From: Sphaeramia orbicularis
Lineage: Eukaryota; Chordata; Actinopteri; Kurtiformes; Apogonidae
NCBI RefSeq assembly: GCF_902148855.1
Contig: NC_043974.1
Location: forward strand, 21,639,950 to 21,703,949
Direction of reading: 5' to 3'
Length of the DNA stretch: 64,000 bases
In this document: positions 1 through 10,480 of the stretch, in pieces
Position numbering within the stretch: the first letter of the stretch is position 1
Layout of the letters: each line of letters opens with the position of its first letter
Position numbers and translations under genes: made by a program
Notes under the pieces: generated by a model
What the model was told of the DNA's origin: nothing
Databases searched by the model: none
The model's input: only the letters and a program-made list of their open reading frames with translations

Positions 1-540
1 ACGGAAGCACACATACAGACCACATGAACACAAAGCAATACAGAAGAGACAATCGAAAAACAAGTGTCGATCACGTGTTTTTAAAGTAGTGTTTTTATTT
101 CTTTTTAATATGATTTACATGGAGCTTGAACAAACCCCCGAACCCATTTGTGTTCAAAAACACTGCTCCAACCTAATTTGTCAAAGAAATGATTTTTAAT
201 TGTCACTTTAAAATGAACACAAGTGATAGGACAACATAAGAATTGGGCTAAGAATGAAAAAGTAACAGCATATTAATGATAAAAACTATGTTCCCTCTCA
301 CCGATGATGTTACATCGTTGTATTTCTCATGCAATACACACATCTTTTATTTAAATAAAATGAAAGTTAGTCATGTTAAACCACACAGTGCTGTCTCTTC
401 CTGTCTACTTCACACCCCTGTGAAACTCTACAGTCATTGTGTAACCCCAAGTCATGTTTTTATGCTGTGAAAGGACTAGCCACAAGGACCTATGTGAACA
501 CTAAAAGCAACACTGGAGAAAAGATAAAAGTGCAATGTTT
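1..540. other. AT-rich intergenic DNA, no gene seen
   Basis: No reading frame here has a recognisable domain, and no splice-consistent exon or clear repeat end was found. It ends where an L2-type LINE tail begins. Confidence 0.5.
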
Positions 541-554
541 GCCACACTGTTATG

Positions 555-1245
555 GCAAGGCAAGGTAAGTTTATTTGTATAGCACATTTCAGCAACAAGG
601 CAATTCAAGGTGCTTCACTCAGGACATCGAAATACAATGACAGGGAAAAAGAAACACGTTTAAAACATTATAAAAGAAACATGTAAAAGGTGATTAAAAA
701 TAGCAAGTTAGAAAACAACACATAAAATCCAAAACTATAAAAACACACACATATTAAAGTAAGAGTTGCAGTGCAGAGTTTGGAAAGACAGTCTAAAACT
801 TAAAAAGTCAAAAGCCTTTTAGTCAAAGGCAGCAGTGAACAGGTGAGTCTTTAACCTTGACTTAAAAGAACTCAGACTCTCAGCAGACCTGATATTTTCT
901 GGTAGTTTGTTCCAGATGTACGGAGCATAGAAACTGAACGCTGATTCTCCATGTTTAGTTCTGACTTTTGGAACACAGAGCAGACCTGCACCAGATGACC
1001 TGAGTGGTCTGGATGGTTCATACTGGACTAGAAGGTCTCTGATGTATTTTGGGCCTAAACCATTCAGTGCTTTATATGCTAGCAAGAGAATTTTAAAGTT
1101 TATTCTCTGAGAGACAGGGAGCCAGTGTAGAGACTTCAGAACTGGACTGATGTGGTCCACTGTCTTGGTCTTCGTGAGGACTTGAGCAGCAGGATTCTGG
1201 ATCAGCTGCAGTCATCTGATAGACTTTTTAGGCAGACCAGAGAAG
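555..1245 (-). mobile_element. 5'-truncated L2-like LINE, 3' end only
   Basis: The minus strand encodes the extreme C-terminal segment of a fish L2/CR1-group LINE ORF2 (819-1160), including L-K-S-L-H-W-L-P-V, R-S-S-G-A-G-L and L-K-T-H-L-F near the end. The plus-strand start (GTTTATTTGTATAGCAC, then an AAGGTGCTT stretch) is the usual 3' UTR terminus of this group. No reverse transcriptase core or endonuclease remains, so this is a dead-on-arrival insertion. The clade is from memory of fish L2 elements. Confidence 0.75.
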
Positions 1246-1443
1246 ATACTGTTATGGTTCAACAGTCTTTCCTCCAATCACTTAAAGGCATGTGAAGACA
1301 TATATGACAAGGCTTTTTTCATATGTGCATTTCCAGTGTCTTCATGCTTCCTATGGTTTTGGACAGACTGCTGTTGAGTCCAGCCCACTCCCTGAAGTCT
1401 GTTTCTTTTTTTTTTTTCAGTGGGAGACTGAATACTCTGTAAA

Positions 1444-1654
1444 GGGCTCTATGCACAGCCCAACTACTTCCTGAACTTCAGGTGGCTCTTTTATTTCCTT
1501 TCTTTCATTATTAATCCAGGTGTGTCTGCTACTTCTTGTTGTGACTACTGATTAATTAGGCACATCTGGATTAATCAGTGTGTCCAATAATGAAAGACAG
1601 AAAATAAAGGACCCACCTGAAGTTCAGGAAGTAGTGGGGCTGTGTATAGAGGCC
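1444..1654. repeat. Palindromic MITE-like inverted repeat
   Basis: Two arms of roughly 95 bp face each other. The left arm carries CTACTTCCTGAACTTCAGG and the right arm carries its complement, with matching outer ends (GGGCTCTATGCACAGCC against GGCTGTGTATAGAGGCC). The short centre holds a second imperfect inverted repeat. There is no coding capacity. The superfamily is not assigned because no convincing target-site duplication is visible. Confidence 0.7.
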
Positions 1655-1730
1655 ATTAAGGTCAGCTGAGGCACATGTTTTAACTGAATGTTTGAAACAA
1701 CCCCAAGTACAGGATTCCTAAAAAAATGTA

Positions 1731-2280
1731 CAGGGTGGGGAAGCAAAATTTACAATATTTTGAGGCAGGGATTGAAAGACAGTGTATGACCAATTAGTTT
1801 ATTGAAAGTCATGAGAATTTATTTGCCACAAGAAAATTGACATAATAGAAAATGTTTTTATTCTATGTGTCCTCCTTCTTTCTCAATAACTGCCTTCACA
1901 CGCTTCCTGAAACTTGCACAAGTGTTCCTCAAATATTCGGGTGACAACTTCTCCCATTCTTCTTTAATAGTATCTTCCAGACTTTCTCCTAATAGTTTTG
2001 CTCATAGTCATTCTCTTCTTTCCATTATAAACAGTCTTTATGGACACTCCAACTATTTTTGAAATCTCCTTTGGTGTGACGAGTGCATTCAGCAAATCAC
2101 ACACTCTTTGACGTTTGCTTTCCTGATTACTCATATGGGCAAAAGTTTCTGAAAAGGTATGGATAATAGTGTTAGGTATGATTATGACATCAATATATGT
2201 TTGGTTTCAAAACAATTGACGTAGTGCCTGCTGAGAAAAAACAACTAAATGATCATTGTAAATTTTGCTTCCCCACCCTG
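1731..2280. mobile_element. Mariner-type nonautonomous element, 550 bp, copy 1
   Basis: Terminal inverted repeats (CAGGGTGGGGAAGCAAAATT at both ends) are flanked by TA on each side, the Tc1/mariner target. The minus strand (about 1985-2135) still encodes a transposase N-terminal helix-turn-helix with the core I-S-K-I-V-G-V-S-I-K-T-V-Y. The DDE catalytic part is absent. A copy of exactly the same length, with very few differences, lies at 44867-45416. Confidence 0.85.
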
Positions 2281-2285
2281 TATTC

Positions 2286-2960
2286 ACACTTTAAATAATT
2301 GTAAAGTTGGTGTTTATTAAAATTCATAAAATTTTCAACGTGTAATAGAATTTACAAACATCATTTTATTGTTTTGTCCGCGCCTGTTCTCAAACTGACA
2401 TTTGTTCTGGTCCAGACACTGCCTACAACGCCAAACAATGGAATCGCACACACCACGAAACAATTCCTTTGGTATTTGCGTGCATTCACATTCAATGGCT
2501 GCTCTCAATTCAGCGACTGTTGCAGGTCTCATAGCGTAGACTTTGTCTTTCAGGTATCCTCATTAAAAAAAACGTCTAGTTGTGTGAGGTCTGGTGAAAA
2601 CGGAGGGTTTTCAACGAAACCCCTCTGTTCAATCCACCTGTTTGGTAAGTTCACCAGACCTCACACCACTAGACTTTTTATGGGGATACCTTAAAGACAA
2701 AGTCTACGCTATGAGACCTGCAACAGTCACTGAATTGAGAGCAGCCATTGAACATAAACGTACACAAATACCAAAGGAATTGTTTGGTGATGTGTGTGAT
2801 TCCAGTGCTTGGCGTTGTCAGCAGTGTCTGGACCAGAATGGACGTCAGTTTGAGAACAGGAGGTGACAAAACAATAAAATGTTTGTAAATTCTATTACAT
2901 TTTGAAAATTAAATGAATTTTAATAAACACCTACTTTACAATTATTTAAAGTGTGTATAC
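2286..2960. mobile_element. Fold-back pair of mariner-like transposase 3' ends
   Basis: Two copies of the same transposase C-terminus sit head to head. One is on the plus strand (2594-2866, with S-P-D-L-T-P-L-D-F-L-W-G-Y, typical of mariner/IS630-type DDE transposases) and one on the minus strand (about 2335-2532, M-R-P-A-T-V-A-E-L). The outer ends, including the AATAAAATG/TTGTAAATTCTATTAC segment, are also inverted, giving arms of about 300 bp around a short loop. A third, single copy is at 7960-8340. Neither arm is a full transposase. Confidence 0.7.
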
Positions 2961-3200
2961 ATTTTTTTTAGGACGCCCTGTATGTGCACTGTAAAAATAA
3001 CACTACAGGACCAAAAGAGTCACCGACTGGATTTAATGAATCAAATAATTTAGTTCAGATCCTTCCATTGGATAATGACTGTAGTAATGTTTCAGCTGCA
3101 AGTCCTTTCATACTAACTGATGCAGTGAGTAGCGTCTCATTTGTTAAACAACCATCAATTTGATAAAGAGCATAAAGATTAGACTGCTTCTATGTGTGTG

Positions 3201-3228
3201 TGGGGGGGGGGGGGGTCGGGGGGGGGGC
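3201..3228. repeat. Poly-G tract
   Basis: Long G runs interrupted by TC. Low complexity, without other content. Confidence 0.8.
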
Positions 3229-3234
3229 AGTGGT

Positions 3235-3510
3235 ATGATCTGGGATTGCTTCAGTTTGTCAAGTTTAAGTTCAGCATTATGTGTCTAAAAAATGAGGTCA
3301 GCTGACTGTGAAAATACTGAATGACCAGGTTTTTCCAAGTTATTGTGAACAATTGGTTCAGGGAACATGAGACATGATTTTCACACAAGGATCGACCACC
3401 ACAGAGTCCAGACTTGAACCGCTTTGGGAATCTTTAAGAAGAGCAGTGGTCCAAGTCTCCCATCATTCATACAAGATTTTGGTGAAAACATAATGCAACT
3501 ATGGGACATT
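3235..3510 (+). mobile_element. Decayed Tc1-like transposase fragment
   Basis: The plus strand reads like the 3' part of a Tc1 transposase gene: a CCAGACTTGAAC segment translates as S-P-D-L-N, followed by a decayed counterpart of the P-I-E-N-L-W motif, then CAAGATTTTGGTGAAA. Stops and indels interrupt it and no terminal repeat is visible. It abuts the 3' flank of the first ITIM receptor gene. Confidence 0.5.
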
Positions 3511-3575
3511 ATATAATATAATATATAATTACATAATACATTCACCAGTTATATATGCACCAGTTCCAGTTAAGT

Positions 3576-5087
3576 TCATCTGGTGGCAGCATATACAACA
3601 TTTGGTTCCATTTCTCTTCCAGATGCCGGTCTTCGGTTTCTTTTTGGTTTTGCTTGGAAATTGACAGCTGCGTAGGTCAGGTTATCCGACAGCCCGTTCT
3701 GAAAATAAGAGTAATTACACTCACGAGTCACATACTAAATGTTTAGATCATGCAACTGAGTTTCAACAGATAGAATAAAATAGTGAGGGCTTAAAGGCAC
3801 AGAATGTATGCTCAAGTCAAAAAAAAAAAAAAAAGGAAAAAGACTAACAAGGCTGTTTTACTGTAAAATTTACCTTTTTTTGTGTTATGTATCATAATCA
3901 TCAAATGTATGAATGTTACTTAAGGTTTTTCATATTTATTTATTTATTTATTTATTTTATGGTTGCTTCCTTGCTGAATTTTCTGTTCCGAATGGATGTC
4001 ACATTTTTACATAACCCACAATCTATACTTAAAACAGGATTTACCTTGTTTCTCTCCTGCTGCAGCTCTTCATTTACAGCTAAATGACAAAGGTAGGAAC
4101 TTGGATTAGATCATTTTGACTATTTTAGGATGGATACACCCATTTCATAGACACAACATAAGAAGGGAGCGTTAACTGATGTATGAACCAGTAGTACCTG
4201 TCTGCAGTTTCCTGATTTTAACTGCCAGAGCAATTATTACAATGGCGAGGACCCCGCTCAGACCCCCCAGGACAGCAATAATCAGGATTTTTATCCCATC
4301 ATGCTCATCTTGGGTAAAAAAAACCCCCCCAAAAAATCAAAGCTGTCATTAAACTGAATAAAGACAAATTAATTGGCTGTTTGGTGTCCTTGTTAACCAA
4401 ACAAACATTTAGAGAATAAAAAACTTTCACCTTCAGTCCTAATGTTTGCATCCTTGTCAGAACCACTGTTACCTTTAAAGAGAAGTATATTGCTATCCTT
4501 AATCATTATGACAAAATATTTGAGTTACATAACATAGAAATGAAATCTGAATGCAAGACCAGATCACATGCTTACCTTGAACATTTAAGTATGTCGTCTC
4601 TGAAATGACTGCATGTGTGCGCAAATAAAATCCACAGAAGTACAGCCCCGAGTCAGAGAAATCCAAATCCTTGATATGAAGAAAGATCTTGGAGGGGTTT
4701 GCCATCATCTCATATTTCTCCTTTCCAAATCCATCGCAGAATGAAGCTGTACCATCATGGCCAAACATATAGGAGATACATCTGACCTTGGTTCTGTTGG
4801 TCACTCTGAACCATTCTGTTACAGTGGTCTGTCCAGCCTTATTAATACACGACAATATGATGTTTTCACCAGGCTGGACCTCCACAGTCTGAGACTCAGG
4901 AACAGACCCTGAGGTCCAACCTGAAATGGACCAGAGGAATAGCTGATGAAATATGATTTACTTCATTTCCATGTTAAAACAGCTGTATCTCACTGGATTA
5001 AACAGTAGTTCTATTTGTAAAGATTGAAAACCAGTACTTACTGTGGCAGCTGAGAAATAAAACTGTTATTAAGGTGACGACGCTCAT
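3576..5087 (-). CDS. Single-V-set Ig receptor with cytoplasmic ITIM, copy 1
   Basis: Six exons join in frame: 5042-5087 (signal peptide MSVVTLITVLFLSCHS), 4576-4920 (V-set domain), 4431-4472 (stalk), 4198-4308 (transmembrane), 4045-4079 (linker AVNEELQQERNK) and 3576-3698 (tail). All junctions are GT-AG with matching phases (1,1,1,1,0), giving 233 aa. The V domain has the disulphide pair L-S-C and Y-F-C, a Trp core (E-W-F-R), D-S-G-L-Y-F-C, and an extra Cys pair (R-C-I-S and S-F-C-D). There is no J-like F-G-x-G strand. The tail holds L-T-Y-A-A-V, an ITIM, and V-V-Y-A-A-T at the C-terminus. By family knowledge this should be an inhibitory leukocyte receptor recruiting SH2 phosphatases; the ligand is unknown. 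Its homology to the other copies stops just past the stop codon, so it has its own 3' flank. Confidence 0.85.
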
Positions 5088-5117
5088 TGTCACCAAAGAT
5101 GCATCGCAGCAAAGGCA

Positions 5118-5160
5118 TTTTATACCCCTGCAAGGGGGGTTTCATGGGGAAGGGGCGGGG
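5118..5160 (-). promoter_or_regulatory. TATA/GC-box core promoter of receptor copy 1
   Basis: On the minus strand, TATAAAA (5118-5124) lies 31 bp upstream of the ATG, with GGGGCGGGG (a Sp1-type site on either strand) about 30 bp further up next to a GGGGAAG purine motif. The same block is at the same distance in the other three copies. Confidence 0.65.
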
Positions 5161-5564
5161 TATTGAAAAGCTGTGAAATGCAGCTGTGATGTCTCACAAT
5201 CTGAGATGAAATATACTTCAAAGTACATTAGAAAAGGAAAGTAACATGGACATTGACATTAATCATGTTTCCTGTTGTTAAAAAAGGATTCACAGAATGT
5301 TGCTCCATTAGTAAGAGCAACAACACAGATAACAGAAGGGATGCAGCAAAGCACCAGAAGAATAGGGGGGTGAAAGGTTACCAGCAAAGGATAAGACAGT
5401 AGAGTATCATGAGAAAGCACATCAGCAGTTTTGTTTTCTACTGAAACGTGGCATTGATGTGACATCCAAGAAAGGAGGCAGTGTTAGATCATTTAACCAC
5501 CAGTATCATCTCTGCTCTTGTGTTGTTTTAGAGAGAAACTCATCTGTTTGGGTCTTAATTGAAC

Positions 5565-5707
5565 TTAAAATATGTGGTCTATGCTGGATGTTGGAGTATG
5601 CATTGATATTTCACTGTAGACCTGGGTTTTCACAACCTGATCGTGGAAACACAAGGAGACCATGTAGAAGATTACTGTCATGGAGATCAGCTCAGTTCTG
5701 TGATCAG
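5565..5707 (-). other. Conserved candidate terminal exon with tyrosine motif, copy 1
   Basis: Upstream of the receptor gene and on the same strand, a possible splice acceptor (GTGGTGCAG) opens a 46-codon frame. It contains a hydrophobic stretch (M-T-V-I-F-Y-M-V-S-L-C-F), then K-T-Q-V-Y-S-E-I-S-M, and ends at a TAA after S-S-I-D-H-I-F. The frame is open in all four paralogous flanks, even through a 3-nt insertion in copy 4. It looks like the last exon of an immune receptor, but no partner exons were found. It may be a relic or chance conservation from recent duplication. Confidence 0.35.
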
Positions 5708-5798
5708 CTGCACCACAGTAAAGACATTATAAACCCAAAAGATCAGGTTAAATTACATTTTATTCCTGCTTAGGAAATATTTAGGCTTTCCTCTCAGA

Positions 5799-6090
5799 CA
5801 GGGGTGGGCAAACTACGGCCTGTGGGCCACATCCAGCCCGTTGGTCTTTTTAATCCGGCCCGCCGAAGATTGATACAGAATAAATGTTTGACGTGAATGA
5901 TTGAATGATTGCATTCATTTGACTTGGACTTGTAATGACAGGCATTTCACCACCAGGTGACGCATTAGGCGCAATGACTTGATTTTACGGAGCCTGAGCC
6001 ACTTCGTGTTATCACTCTTCTACTGCTCAGAACCCATCTGCAGCAATGTCAAAGAAAAGAAAAGTCGACAGTGAGTGCTTACAAATTATG
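5799..6090 (+). mobile_element. 5' end of a hAT (Charlie-like) element
   Basis: CAGGGGTGGGCAAACTACGG is a typical hAT terminal sequence. About 245 bp in, an ATG opens M-S-K-K-R-K-V-D-S-E-C, the conserved start of a fish hAT transposase of the ZBED/GTF2IRD2-like kind, which stops after a few codons. The other terminus was not found, so this is an end fragment. It begins where homology between receptor copy 1 and the other copies breaks off. Confidence 0.6.
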
Positions 6091-6262
6091 TAGAGCTCAA
6101 GGTTCAGAATCACACAATTGAAGACAAACGTTTCAGTTATGAAATATAGAACTAAATGACAGATGCTAACATTAAGAGCTTTACTACGAAGTAACGTTAG
6201 CCAAAGCCATATGTAATTTAAGGTATGATTTTACACAAGAATACAGCATAAATTAACATTAC

Positions 6263-6439
6263 CTGACACGAAATGGCAACCACAAATCCAGGTTTCGTTG
6301 CCTGGATTCCAGTTATTTCTACGAATTGCAGCAATCCATCTGCTTCTTCTGTCTTTGGTTTTAGGTAGCTGCTAAAACGATAGCTCTGAGTGCTTTTTAA
6401 ACCTATTTGTGCAATCAACACACAACAGCTCTTCCCCAT
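6263..6439 (-). pseudogene. Broken THAP zinc-finger exon
   Basis: From ATG at 6439 the minus strand reads M-G-K-S-C-C-V-L. One frame over it continues C-T-N-R-F-K-K-H-S-E-L-S-F, a stop, then L-P-K-T-K-D-R-R-S-R-W-I-A-A-I, N-W-N-P-G and I-C-G-C-H-F-V-S-G before a GTAATG donor. This is the C2CH layout of a THAP DNA-binding domain, including the invariant Trp and Pro. One 1-nt deletion near residue 9 and one stop break it. THAP exons occur in host THAP genes and in P-element-like transposons; no downstream exon was found to decide. The upstream DNA (6440-6570) holds a CRE-like TGACGTCA. Confidence 0.65.
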
Positions 6440-6729
6440 TTTTTAGATTGTTCTAAAGTTTTCGCAGTATTCAAGCCAAAGTCGCTACTCATCTCCCTCT
6501 TTCTGCCACTCAGTGGACGTAACCGCGGTGACTTCCGCTAGCGGTGACGTCACGTGCATACCCTCTATTGGATGCACCTCTTGTTCTCACCACAGCTGAA
6601 GGTGATTGGTCGGTTTGGTGGTGATATAAGGAGGTTGACAACCTTCTGCTCAGTTTGGTTCTTACCACCAAGGAGTAAACAGCTCCCTTATAGTCTGTGT
6701 TTTAAAGGGTATAACCTGAGTTGTCGTGT

Positions 6730-6760
6730 TTGTTTTAAACCCCCCCCCCCCCCCCCCCCA
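6730..6760. repeat. Poly-C tract
   Basis: A near-pure run of C residues between unrelated sequence. Confidence 0.85.
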
Positions 6761-6856
6761 CTCATCTATCAACTCCCATTTTATACTCTCATTATTTTTG
6801 GGTCCAATGATCTTCTTGCCTGCAACCACTTTTTAGACCCTCCTCCCCCTTTTTAT

Positions 6857-7597
6857 TAGCTTACCGGCTGAGAGGCCGTAAACTATTGTCGTCCGTCGTT
6901 GTCGTCTGTTACAAAAATTTCAATCTTCTTCTCCGAAACTACAATTCCGATTGACTGCAAACTTGGTATACAGGTTCTTTATGATGATGTCAACAAAAGT
7001 TAGTGAAATTATTTGGATCCGGATCTGATTCTGGATTTGGTGCGACTTTGAAAAATTTCCCCATTGTAAGAGATAGGAAGTAAATTGATGCAATAACTCA
7101 GTAAATATAAATGATATCCAGTGTAAATTTCTACAGTCCAGCCCTGATGGGGAGATGATCAAAACATAATGTCCACATGCTGATCTGGATCTTCTTCTGG
7201 ATCTGGGAACTGATGGAAAATTTAACATGGGCTCTTATGGGGAAAAAATTTCAGTCGTCTTCTTCTCCTAAACTCCAGTTCTGATTGACTTCAAACTTGG
7301 TATACAGCTTCTGTATGATGATGTCAACACAAGGTATTGAACTGATTTCGATCCGGATCTGATTCTGGATTTGGTGCGACTTTGAAAAATTTCCCCATTA
7401 TAAGAGAAAGGAAGTGGACTGATCCAATAAATCAGTAAATATCAGTGATCTCAAGTTGGAATTTGAATTTTTTACAAATCTGATTGGAATATGACCGAAA
7501 CATGGGCTATTTCTGTAATAGAATAAATACACAGAACTGGGTGATAATAAATGGCATCTGGATACATTTCTCAAAGCTTTTAATTTGGCCGGTAAGC
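6857..7597. mobile_element. Unclassified element with internal tandem duplication
   Basis: The ends are inverted: TAGCTTACCGGC at the left and GCCGGTAAGCTG at the right. Inside, a block containing AACTTGGTATACAG, GATGATGTCAACA and TGATTCTGGATTTGGTGCGA occurs twice in the same direction (about 6925-7100 and 7250-7425). No coding frame of known type is present. A related block family occurs at 59455-60020. Confidence 0.55.
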
Positions 7598-7676
7598 TGC
7601 AGGGCCATTGATCCGATTTTTTTTTTTTTTTTTTTTATTGTTTCCAACCCCTGTGTGGAAACTATAGTAATTTTTA

Positions 7677-7895
7677 CCTCTGCCAAGGAGGTTATGTTTT
7701 TGTCGGCAATGATTTGTTTGTCTGTCTGTGTGCAAGATAGCTCAAAAAGTTATGGATGGATTTTGATGAAATTTCAGGAAATGTTGATACTGGCACAAGG
7801 AACAAATGATTCAATTTTGGTGGTGATCGGGGGGCCATGGGGGCCCACTGATCTGCCTTGGCGGAGGTCTGCGCTCTCCGAGTGCTTCCAGTTGT
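7677..7895 (+). repeat. Dispersed teleost repeat (CTCAAAAAGTTATGG family), copy 1
   Basis: The block starts ACCTCTGCCAAGGAGGTTATG, carries CTCAAAAAGTTATGGATGGA and GAAATGTTGATACTGGCACA, and ends at CGCTCTCCGAGTGCTT. The same order of motifs is found at 32588-32802 and, less completely, at 47038-47290. It is noncoding, and I cannot assign the class. Confidence 0.6.
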
Positions 7896-7959
7896 TAATG
7901 TAACTTTTTTGTCTCGTTGTACAAGAGGATTTAGTTATTCTAATGCTACAAAAGGCTCC

Positions 7960-8340
7960 CTCATGCACATGTTCCACCAAAATAACTTCTCTCCCAACAC
8001 TATTTTGCAAATGCACTGTTACAGCAGTCTGGTGAACACAGAGGGTGTTCAACGAAACCCCTCCGTCTAATCCACCTGTTTGGCAAGTTCACCAGACCTC
8101 ACACCACTAGACTTTTTATGGGGATACCTAAAAGATAAAGTCTACACTATGAGACCTGCAACAGTCACTGAATTGAAAGCAGCCACTGAACGTGAATGCA
8201 CGCAAATCCCAAGGGAATTGTTTGGTGATGTGTGTGATCCATTGCTTGGCGTTGTCAGCAGTGTCTGGACCAGAACGGACATCAGTTTGAGAACAGGCGG
8301 TGACAATACAATAAAATGTTTGTAAATTCTATTACATTTT
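7960..8340 (+). mobile_element. Mariner-like transposase 3' fragment, copy 3
   Basis: It encodes S-P-D-L-T-P-L-D-F-L-W-G-Y-L-K-D-K-V-Y followed by M-R-P-A-T-V-T-E-L-K, matching the arms at 2286-2960, and ends with the same TTTGTAAATTCTATTACATT terminus. Only the C-terminal third of a transposase is represented, and frame is lost near the end. Confidence 0.65.
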
Positions 8341-8720
8341 GTGCTTGGGTTTAGAGTTGTAGGTATATAGTTTGGGTTTTATACGTTATGGTTGTGGGTT
8401 TTGGTTATGGAGGTTGCAGATTAGTTTTAACCATTCATGTAGATTTGTAAATCCCCTGTTGGGTTGTAGTGGTTTTATCCAGTTGGCTGAATAGTATAAA
8501 GGGCGACAGTTTCCATCAGTTGTGGTTCTGCTGCTGGAGAAGACAGTGCTGCTCCGACCTCCATCTGCACATGCACTTTTTAGCACATGCACTTTTTAGC
8601 ACATGCACTTTGCTTGGAAATGGGGATTACTGAAAATATTTTTAAAAAATTGTGGACCACGCCATCTCCTGCCTCTTCTCCTCCTTCATTTCACTTATCT
8701 CCAATAGCTAAATAGCCAGC
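8341..8720. other. Intergenic, with short tandem repeat
   Basis: No gene recognised. A 16-17 bp unit (AGCACATGCACTTTTT) is repeated about three times at 8566-8612. A TATA-like GTATAAAGGG lies near 8492, but nothing coding follows it. Confidence 0.4.
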
Positions 8721-8724
8721 CTAT

Positions 8725-8999
8725 GTCACAACAGTCCATTGGTCATTTTAAATATCTTCTAAAGACTCATCTATTTGCACTGGCTCTTAAAACAAATGTG
8801 CAACTTTAACTTTATTTTATCTTCTGGTTGTATTTTTAGACACTGTTTATCTTATTATTGTATCAGTTTTATCAGTTTCAGTATTACCTTTTATATCTAT
8901 ATTGTTATTATATTTTGTATTTTTACCTATATCCTTGTGCAGCAGTTTGGACACTTTGTGTTGTTGTAAATGTGCTATAGAAACAAAACTGACCTTGAA
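8725..8999 (+). mobile_element. LINE 3' tail, uninterrupted copy
   Basis: The plus strand encodes a LINE ORF2 C-terminus (F-K-Y-L-L-K-T-H-L-F-A-L-A) and stop, then a 3' UTR running through CAGCAGTTTGGACACTTTG to GACCTTGAATA. The equivalent tails in units 1 and 2 are split after TTTGGAC by a second LINE. This copy therefore preserves the empty site. Confidence 0.7.
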
Positions 9000-9007
9000 T
9001 AACATAA

Positions 9008-9655
9008 GAGGAGTGGGAGTCTTTTACTATCTCACGATTCGATTCTGATTTTTGGGGCTACGATTCAATTCAAAATTGATTTTTGATTCAAAACTATTTG
9101 ATTCATAATGATTTCTGCTTCAGTCTATAGGTTTACAAAGGATCCTCATGATCTACTCCAGTCTGCTTTGCAAGACAGAATGACAAATGCAGACATTAAA
9201 ATGTCTTTCACATTTATTAAGTTTTAAATTTTTATCCATGCTTGGCAGGGAGTTTGGTGAGGCACATCAGTGTGCGTTGGTTTGCCGCTGGTGGTTGACT
9301 GCACCGTGTCCTTAAGCTCTGGGTGATGCAGCTGACAGACTGATCTCATGAAATAGTGTTGTATGTGACGCAAGTTTATTGCATTTGGGGTGCTATATGT
9401 AAGCATTTTCATCCTTGCGTGTGTGATTTAACACCATTTGATAGCGTGTCAATGCGCTAACCGCTAATCGCACTTATCATTAACCCTAACCACCAATCGC
9501 GCTAGCCGCTAATCACGCTAACCCTAACCCTAACCTCTAATCGCGCTAACCACTATGGCGTGCAGACTGCTGGCAGATTTGTTTCATTTTTTAAAATCGA
9601 TTTTGGGACATCTTAAATCAATTCTGAATCGTAGTAAATGAGAATCGCGATTTTA
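9008..9655. mobile_element. hAT-like element with telomere-like core, copy 1
   Basis: The left end GAGGAGTGGGAGTC sits next to TAACATAA. The body has GATTCGATTCTGATTTTTGG and, near the right, its rough complement. The centre (about 9425-9555) alternates CGCTAATC and CCCTAACC words. The right terminal repeat, present in copies 2 and 3, has been lost here. Confidence 0.6.
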
Positions 9656-10390
9656 ATGTAATATATATTATAATGTAATAAACGTAACATTGCATAATCT
9701 CAGTGAAATGATACCATGACTGATACGTCACAATCAAGTTAAAGGTGGACCAATGAAAATTAGAATATGTGTAAGTAAGCTAAATCTTGCTGTGCTCTGT
9801 CGGTGACAGGGCAGTGACTGTATTCTACCAATTATTATGATATAAGTGTGGAGGTGGATATTGTTGCAGCAGGTGACGGAAAACACGTTGAACTTTGTAT
9901 AAAATATTGAACAGCTGAATGAGTCCGTAGTCTTTAAACAGTCAGATCTTTGACTTATTTCTGTATGAATCATGTCTTCCTGGCCTAGTTTCATGTCAAA
10001 CTGACAATGCCGTGTGTCACCACAGGTGCTTGTTTATTTCAGCCATTTACTTTCTAAACATGCTGATAACAGTTTGTACTGCTGGGTCTGGTTTTTATAG
10101 GTGTACAGAAGATGATAAAATCAAATAGGTCAGTTTTCATCTTTGTTTTTTTTGTACTTTGCCCCGTCAGTTGTGCTCAGACCACACTGCACTGTCTCTT
10201 CCTGTCGAAGATCTGATGTTTATCTCAGTCACTGATTCCACCACAGGTTGTTTGTACAGTCATTAATGTCTTTTCTGGCCACTTCATCAAAAGTCAAACT
10301 GCTTTTTTTTCCCTAGACAACAGGCTGACACAAATACAGAAACTTTGGAATAAAAGCAGAAGGAAAAGCCATACAGCCTCTAAAAATGTA
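9656..10390. other. Shared 3' flank of the duplicated receptor unit
   Basis: No gene seen. The sequence matches 20470-21120 and 29850-30520 closely, so it is part of the duplicated unit. Its only recognisable function is as the 3' region of the receptor gene on the minus strand. Confidence 0.5.
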
Positions 10391-10396
10391 TTTATT
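10391..10396 (-). promoter_or_regulatory. Polyadenylation signal of receptor copy 2
   Basis: AATAAA on the minus strand, about 85 nt past the stop codon, in a context (GCCAGAATAAATACA) kept in copies 3 and 4. Confidence 0.6.
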
Positions 10397-10480
10397 CTGG
10401 CCTTTTTTGCATCAATAAAAAAAAAGACACCAGTAGAATGATATGACAAAGCTGACTTCAAGCACCAGCTCCAGCGAAGT

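Noticed and set aside
5459-5773. Plus-strand frame next to each receptor, repeated four times, as a conserved gene
   Set aside because: The frame has no domain, no consistent start and lies opposite the better minus-strand exon candidate. Its conservation follows from duplication of the flank.
6554-6860. Promoter and first exon of a gene after the CRE and TATA-like motifs
   Set aside because: The following frame runs into a poly-C tract and has no domain or credible donor. The motifs more likely belong upstream of the THAP relic on the other strand.
9480-9550. CCCTAA words as an interstitial telomere or chromosome fusion point
   Set aside because: They are short, impure and lie inside a hAT-like element present three times in the tandem units.
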